Positions 58,316 to 64,000 of a stretch of 64,000 nucleotides of DNA are shown in pieces. Numbering within the stretch: position 1 is the first letter of the stretch; the number at the start of each line of letters is the position of its first letter. Position numbers and translations under genes: made by a program. The notes beneath the pieces are model-generated. The model was not told the DNA's origin. It was given only the letters and a program-made list of their open reading frames with translations, and searched no databases. This DNA comes from Ophiodon elongatus (Eukaryota > Chordata > Actinopteri > Perciformes > Hexagrammidae), in NCBI GenBank assembly GCA_016806645.1, contig JACSYO010000714.1, positions 1,203,218 to 1,267,217 on the forward strand. The letters are read 5' to 3'.

Positions 58316-61300
58316 ATGGCAGCTGTACCCCTCCACTCTCTCTGTCTACCCCTCACAGTGCTCCAGCTGTGTTTATTACACCTGGCCCACGGCGGGGCGT
58401 ATTATGGACATAAACAGCCTCCTCAACAGCACCAGCCCTTGCCACAGTACAATGATGGGTATCCTCAGCAGCAGTTTTTGGGGAATGAGATGCCACACCT
58501 GCCTTATAGCAAAGAAGTGCCATTACTGCCTCAGTATGGAAAAGAGCTTCCTCAGCTGCCTTTGCAAATGGGCAAAGAGAGGCCACTGATTCAAGGCAAA
58601 GGTGAGGTCAACCTGTTAGTGAAAACTGCTCGCGGTAATTTAGTTTTCACTTAGAAAACTAGAGAGAAAAATGGATATCAGATCATAACAGGTGCATTTG
58701 TGATTGATGTATTTTATCGATCAGTTTTGATTGACTTGGTCAACTATTCCCATCTATCTTTCCAGTCTGCAAAAATTCGATTTTTGCTAATCAATCACTG
58801 GTGACCAACGTATTCGCCTGAATCTAACGTCGGCAGGTGATGTGTTGCCATGAAAAAAATAAAACATAAGGCATGACATATATTTCAAATGAATTAGTTA
58901 ATCAATGGAGTCGTATCGAATTCAACTATTATTCGGCAGCCCAAACACGACAGAGAGAAGAAAGAAAATTCGCAATGTTTAGTAAATTGGTGGAAGTCGG
59001 AGCTTAACATTATGGCCACAAATGAGGAAGGCTACAGAAGAGTAGAGAAGAGGGACCGTTATACGCCAACAAAGACGCCACTGAAAAGACGCTGTTCCAT
59101 AATCTCATCCCGGCATCTCATAGCAGTATGACGGAGGTAAATAGTAAATTTTTCCCAGACCTCATGCAGAGTGCTGTGTGGTACTTTTAATTGATTTAGA
59201 AGAACCTCAACCACAGTGTTGATGTTTCCATTGTTGTTGTTATTATTACTCCTTGTCTCTGGAGCATAGCTGAGAATGCTTGACAATGGCGTTAACCCAA
59301 CCCATTGTACTGATTGCCTAATTGTTAGCTAGAACTCGGCGAAGTAGGCGGTTCAAAGGTCTGGACCCAGGCAACATCTATCTACCAAATGTTCCCTCTT
59401 GTTTACAGGACAAACATTCCCCAGAGGGGCAAAAGGTCCACCTCCCCCTATTCCAGGTGGAGAAGGTCTCAGAGAGGGTCCACAAGGAGTTCAGGGCCCC
59501 CCAGGACCAACAGGACCGCCAGGACCACAAGGCCCCCCTGGGCTACCAGGCCAGGGATTGCCAGGGTTACCAGGAAAGCCAGGGCCTGCTGGTCCTCAAG
59601 GCTACCCAGGAATTGGAAAACCTGGCATGCCGGGTTTGCCAGGCAAACCTGGAGGACCTGGATTACAAGGACCAAAAGGTGACCTTGGTCCTTATGGTGG
59701 TGAAGGACAAACTGGACTTCCTGGGCCTCCAGGGCTCCCAGGTCCCCCTGGACTCCCGGGGATTTCAAAACCAGGAGGTCAAGGGTTTCCTGGCCAGCTG
59801 GGTTCTCTAGGGGAGCCTGGCACAAAAGGTTCACCTGGGTTTCCTGGTCCTACAGGCCCCAAGGGAGAGAAAGGACATGGTCAACCTGGTTTGCCAGGTT
59901 TGAAAGGACCTTACGGACCACCAGGTCCACCTGGAAATGTAGGCGTCCCTGGGGTTGGCAAACCTGGCTTGAACGGTCTACCTGGACAACCAGGGATACC
60001 AGGAAAACTTGGTCCTCCTGGAGAGTCAGGGCTGGCGGGGCCTCCTGGTGAAAGAGGTCAACCGGGACCATCAGGCTTGCCAGGAATTGGAAAACCAGGA
60101 AAAGATGGTTTAAAAGGACAACCAGGGTTCACTGGAGGGAAAGGAGAATCGGGCCCTCCTGGTTTACCAGGGGGTCCAGGCTTGCCAGGTTATGGTAAAC
60201 CAGGGTTTTCAGGACCTAAGGGTCACAAGGGACATGCTGGTCTTCCTGGACCTTCAGGCCTAAAAGGTGATAAAGGTCATGCAGGTCTTCCAGGGGTCAT
60301 TGGTTCCACTGGTCCTAGTGGTATGCCTGGTCCACCAGGACCAATAGGGCATCCCGGTAGTCTTGGCTTCCCAGGGCAAAAGGGAGAAGATGGTGTTGGG
60401 GGACAAAAAGGATATCCAGGAATGAAGGGGGAATTAGGGCCCTCAGGTCTTCCAGGACAGCCAGGTTCATCCGGTGGGAGTGGACAACCTGGACCAAGAG
60501 GTTTACAAGGTCCTATTGGCCCTAAAGGAGAATCCGGTATTAGGGGTTCACCTGGTTCCCCTGGTGCTGCAGGATTAACTGGATCAAGAGGAGAAGGGGG
60601 GCAACCTGGAGAGACAGGCTACCAGGGACCACAAGGTATCCCTGGGATTACAGGACCAGGGGGACCACTTGGACCTCCTGGGATGCCAGGGCCAAAAGGT
60701 GAAACAGGCCTACCTGGTAAACCTGGCTATCCTGGAGAGGGAAAGCTAGGATCCCCTGGTCATATTGGTCCTCAAGGTAACCCTGGGTCAAGTGGCCCTG
60801 CTGGACTTCCAGGGCAACCAGGACAACCTGGACTCCCTGGTCCTCCTGGACTACCCGCTGCATCTCCTGACCTCGGACAGATCCTCCCAGCGACGGGCCC
60901 ATACACCGGCCAAAAACAAGGCTACAAGAAGCTAAAGAATGGAGGCGACATTGGTGGAAATGGCGTGGAGATGCCTGCGTTCACAGCTAAGCTCACAAAT
61001 CCATTCCCTCCCGTTGGCTCACCTGTCATCTTTGACAAACTCCTGTACAACGGCAATCAGGACTACAATCCCCAAAATGGTGTTTTCACCTGCAGTGTAC
61101 CAGGGGTCTACTACTTTGCCTACCACGTCCACTGCAAAGGGAGTAATGTGTGGGTGGCACTGATGAAGAATAATGAGCCAGTAATGTACACATATGATGA
61201 ATACAAAAAGGGCTTGCTGGACCAGGCATCGGGGAGTGCTGTGCTCCCGTTACGAGTGGGAGACACTGTGCATATACAGCTACCATCTGACCAGGCTGCA

Positions 61301-61363
61301 GGACTTTATGCTGGTCAATATGTCCACTCCACGTTTTCTGGATACATACTGTACCCAATGTAA
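58316..61363 (+). CDS. col8a1: Collagen type VIII alpha-1 chain, complete coding region in two exons
   Basis: A short-chain network-forming collagen secreted into basement membranes such as Descemet's membrane and vessel walls. Coding exons are 58316-58601 and 59409-61363 (one split Gly codon), 746 residues (human COL8A1 is 744). A signal peptide (about 1-27) precedes AYYG. The NC2 region is rich in Pro, Gln and repeated 'K-E-x-P-x-L' phrases as in COL8A1. The Gly-X-Y helix spans about 115-578, with short imperfections of the PGxGKPG type (GYPGIGKPG, GVPGVGKPG, GLPGIGKPG, GLPGYGKPG, also GEKGHGQPG). The C-terminal C1q/NC1 domain is about 617-746 (MPAFTAKLTNPFPPVGSPV to YVHSTFSGYILYPM). The acceptor at 58309-58311 shows that an untranslated exon lies upstream; I could not locate it. 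The NC2 phrases and NC1 domain favour COL8A1 over COL8A2. Confidence 0.96.
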
Positions 61364-62575
61364 CGAATGTGTGTAAACAAAGGAGAAGATAATGACATTG
61401 ATGGTGTCTTTTACCATGTGTATGGTAAAACTACAGCGGTATCAAAGGTACAATGTAGGTCAAGTTAAATGGTTTACAATGAGTGGTGTCTGAATAATCT
61501 TTTTTCATATAATAGCAACATATTTCATTGAATTATTCTTTGCATTACATTCATCACATCTTAGAGTCTCCGAACGTTATGCCGTTATGAAATAATGTGC
61601 AGGGTATGTTCATTGTTTAAATAGATCTGGTCATTTGCTAAATTAAGTAAAGGTTTGTGTGAGGGTTGTGGAGAGCAGAGAATAAATACTACCACATATC
61701 TCAGTTGTCATAATTCTTGTGAGTTTACATTGTGCATTTATTCTTATATCCATCCACACACAATATATCAGTGCTCATATCATGGCTGGAATAGTTCTTG
61801 GAACAATGAGGCTTTATGTTGCAGAATTGTTTTTAAACTTCACTCATTGTTTTTGCTTTACAGTTATATACTGTATACTGGGCACATAAGAATGTATTGG
61901 TTTCATTGTAAAATGCATGTATTGTGTCTTTAGGGTCGTCTTACAGTTATTACGTTATTGTTAGTCTGTTATTTTGAAAATCTGTCTTTTTAATACAATC
62001 AAATCTTAATACGACTTTTTACACCATCTGACTGTAAAATAAGTATTTGAGTGAGTTTTTAATCCAATTTTCTATCGTATCTAAGTCCACAACAGAACAG
62101 TTTTGTCCACAATTTGGCAGTTGAACTATAATTTGATTGTTTTGCTTTTGACTATTTGATATCATGATTTGTCTTGTTTTATTTGTAATAGACATGAATT
62201 CTTTAAAAGGTTTTTGTCAGTTTGTCAGTATTCTCTGTAATTTATTTGTTTGACTACTGATTATTTGGGATTGTGTTAACTTCTGTGTGTTGACAGTAAA
62301 TGACGGAATTCATTCCAAAATGCAGAGCGTACATGTTCTGTGTCAAAACATAAAACACAAATATTGAAAAATATGCTCATCCTCATACCCATTCATACCA
62401 CCGTGTGTCTTTTTATTTCTTTAAACTGTGTCATTTTGTAATGTAATGTTTTTTTCTTTACTTTGGACAATAGTGCACAGCATAAAATGGGAAACAGTGC
62501 CTAAAGTATGTGAATTTTGTTGCTTTGATAGGTTGATTATTGGTTTAATAAAAAAATCTAAACATTGGTCTTTAC
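61364..62575 (+). other. col8a1: col8a1 3' UTR
   Basis: AT-rich sequence with no conserved frame following the TAA. It contains an early AATAAA (about 61681) and a late one at 62547-62552, giving a 3' UTR of about 0.3 or 1.2 kb. Several ATTTA motifs occur. Confidence 0.6.
62547..62552 (+). promoter_or_regulatory. Probable distal polyadenylation signal of col8a1
   Basis: AATAAA about 1.2 kb after the stop, followed by TGGTCTTTACTTG, a modest GT/T-rich region. Chosen by position; the proximal AATAAA near 61681 is the alternative. Confidence 0.5.
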
Positions 62576-63089
62576 TTGATTTTCATTACCATCACATTTA
62601 AACTATGTGCTGCATACAATGGACATTATCCTATAAAAAATACTCAGTACAGTTTAGTGGCAGAAAATAAAATCACCCAAAATATTCCAGGCAACTGTTC
62701 CTCAATTCCACATTATATTAGGTCACAGGGGTGGGTCAGACATCTCCAAAAGGGCTTCGCATTACAAAATTCAGTTTTCGCATTTCTGCAGACAATGATG
62801 TCGTCACAGGCCAAGTCTGTGACCTCTCGAGTGTGATCTAAATTAAAGGTGCTCATTATGCAGACTGGCCCATTCCAGAATAATATCTATCATATAACTG
62901 GATTAAAGTTAAGTATGCAGTATGATGTGTAAGCATCACTTTAATGTGTAGATGGTAAAGGTTGGGTTTACATTAACAAATATATATACTTCTGGGTTGC
63001 TTAATCTTTAATTATGAAACATAATGAATGTGTTAATCACGTATCAATAATCTGCAATGTAAACATTAACTACAGCTGTCAAACAAATG

Positions 63090-63210
63090 TAGTGGAGCAG
63101 AAAGTACATTATTTCCCTCTGAAATGTTATGCAGATTAGTGGTTTTAAGTGGCATAAAATAGAAATGCTTAAGTACCTCAAAATTGTACTTAACTAAATC
63201 ATTCTTTAAT
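63090..63210 (+). repeat. Fragment of the 'AAGTA'-rich repeat
   Basis: TAGTGGAGCAGAAAGTACAT to TGTACTTAACTAAATC resembles the repeats near 25,960 and 48,806. It is short and decayed. Confidence 0.45.
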
Positions 63211-63254
63211 TGACTAAGTTAGTTAAGTAAGCTAATGCTTTTCGTTGGCTGCTT

Positions 63255-63430
63255 GTATGTGACGTAACCGGAACTCGAGAAAGAGTCTGACCAATCAGAG
63301 TTTGAGATGTCATACTTCCGCTCTGTCTACTCCCGTGAATGGACCTCGTGAGCTAGCAGGTCTCCCTGTTTCATCCAGCGTATTTATGGTTTAATGCTCT
63401 TTATGAACAACGGCAAATAAAAAGTAAGTG
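63255..63430 (+). promoter_or_regulatory. Candidate promoter and first non-coding exon of a downstream gene
   Basis: Within 175 bp there is a CRE-like TGACGTAA (63260-63267), an ACCGGAA ETS-type site, a CCAAT box (63291-63295), an ACTTCCG ETS-type site (63314-63320) and a strong donor AA|GTAAGTG at 63424. CpG content is higher here and to about 63,660 than in surrounding DNA. This looks like a TATA-less housekeeping-type promoter. In mammals CMSS1/FILIP1L lie beside COL8A1, so the next gene could be cmss1, but no coding sequence is in the window to test it. Confidence 0.45.
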
Positions 63431-63788
63431 CTTTGATTAATCTCGCGTGTATTTCCACTAGCGTTACGTGACAGTTTGGCCACTTAGCGCCCCGTTTATC
63501 TCAAACTACCAAGCTAACACTCGCTAGCAGCTAGCTAGCATTAGCTTGTCAGCTCAGCTGTTCTTTGTCGCCTTTAAAGCAAACTGCCAACATTAATGAT
63601 GGCGTCTGCAGTGAACCTGAGCTGTTAATGGTTCATTTGGGCTGACGTGGCGCAGTCAGGTCGCAATATTGCTGCAGCTGTGCAGCTTGGGACGTTCATG
63701 ATCGTTTATCTCTCTGTGGCTCAGTGACTTTCTCCACATCTGTGTAGTTGGCTATCGACATCTTTTTGAATTTAGTTTTCTTACAGCG

Positions 63789-63796
<8 letters not shown>

Positions 63797-63860
<64 letters not shown>

Positions 63861-64000
63861 ATATATGTGTATATATGTGTATATATGTGTATATATGTGT
63901 ATATATGTGTATATATGTATGTATGTGTATATATGTATATATGTGTATATATGTATGTATGTGTATATGTATGTATATGTATATATGTATGTATATATAT
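63797..64000. repeat. TA microsatellite grading into a GTGTATATAT tandem array at the window edge
   Basis: TA units from about 63797 to 63856, then a ten-base unit (GTGTATATAT) repeated several times, then TATG/TGTATA variants to the end of the window. The array continues beyond position 64000. Confidence 0.95.

Noticed and set aside
59389..59834. Alternative-frame and antisense open frames over the col8a1 helix
   Set aside because: Codon periodicity of Gly-X-Y keeps other frames open; only the + frame with Gly every third residue is the gene.

Overview
The window reads as nuclear DNA from a teleost fish, most likely a percomorph. It has compact multi-exon vertebrate genes with GT-AG introns, dense CA/TG microsatellites, and several interspersed repeats of types I recall as common in fish genomes. 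There are no bacterial operons, phage genes or CRISPR arrays. All three confident protein-coding genes lie on the + strand.

Layout. (1) 1-3,700: upstream flank, mostly degraded interspersed repeats and one ATCT microsatellite. (2) About 3,710-24,300: hecw2, a HECT-type E3 ubiquitin ligase of the NEDD4 family. I reconstruct 29 coding exons giving 1,531 residues, with an N-terminal HECW domain, C2, two WW domains and a C-terminal HECT domain with catalytic Cys1499. (3) 24,301-27,736: hecw2 3' flank and probable 3' UTR. (4) 27,737-30,477: an eight-exon gene for a 413-residue coiled-coil protein with a very basic tail, which I cannot name. (5) About 30,760-58,310: roughly 27.5 kb without a recognisable gene, holding repeat fragments, a decayed Ty3/gypsy piece on the - strand and a possible non-autonomous DNA transposon. 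(6) 58,312-61,363: col8a1, the collagen VIII alpha-1 chain, in two coding exons (746 residues), with a 3' UTR of about 1.2 kb. (7) 63,250-63,430: a promoter-like segment (CRE-like, CCAAT and ETS-type motifs, then a strong splice donor), probably the start of another gene, running into a TA/GTGTATATAT repeat at the window edge.

The genes have no evident common pathway: ubiquitin ligation, an unknown probably nuclear coiled-coil protein, and a short-chain basement-membrane collagen. The most interesting non-coding structure is in hecw2. Intron 6 begins with about 26 CA units directly after the 5' splice site and ends with about 34 TG units directly before the 3' splice site, so its RNA could fold into one long CA/UG hairpin that pairs the two splice sites. 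Several other hecw2 introns carry long UG or CA tracts against their splice sites.

Limits. Exon boundaries were set by reading frame, splice-site consensus and resemblance to the vertebrate families from memory. No alignment, expression or database search was run. Repeat family names are tentative.
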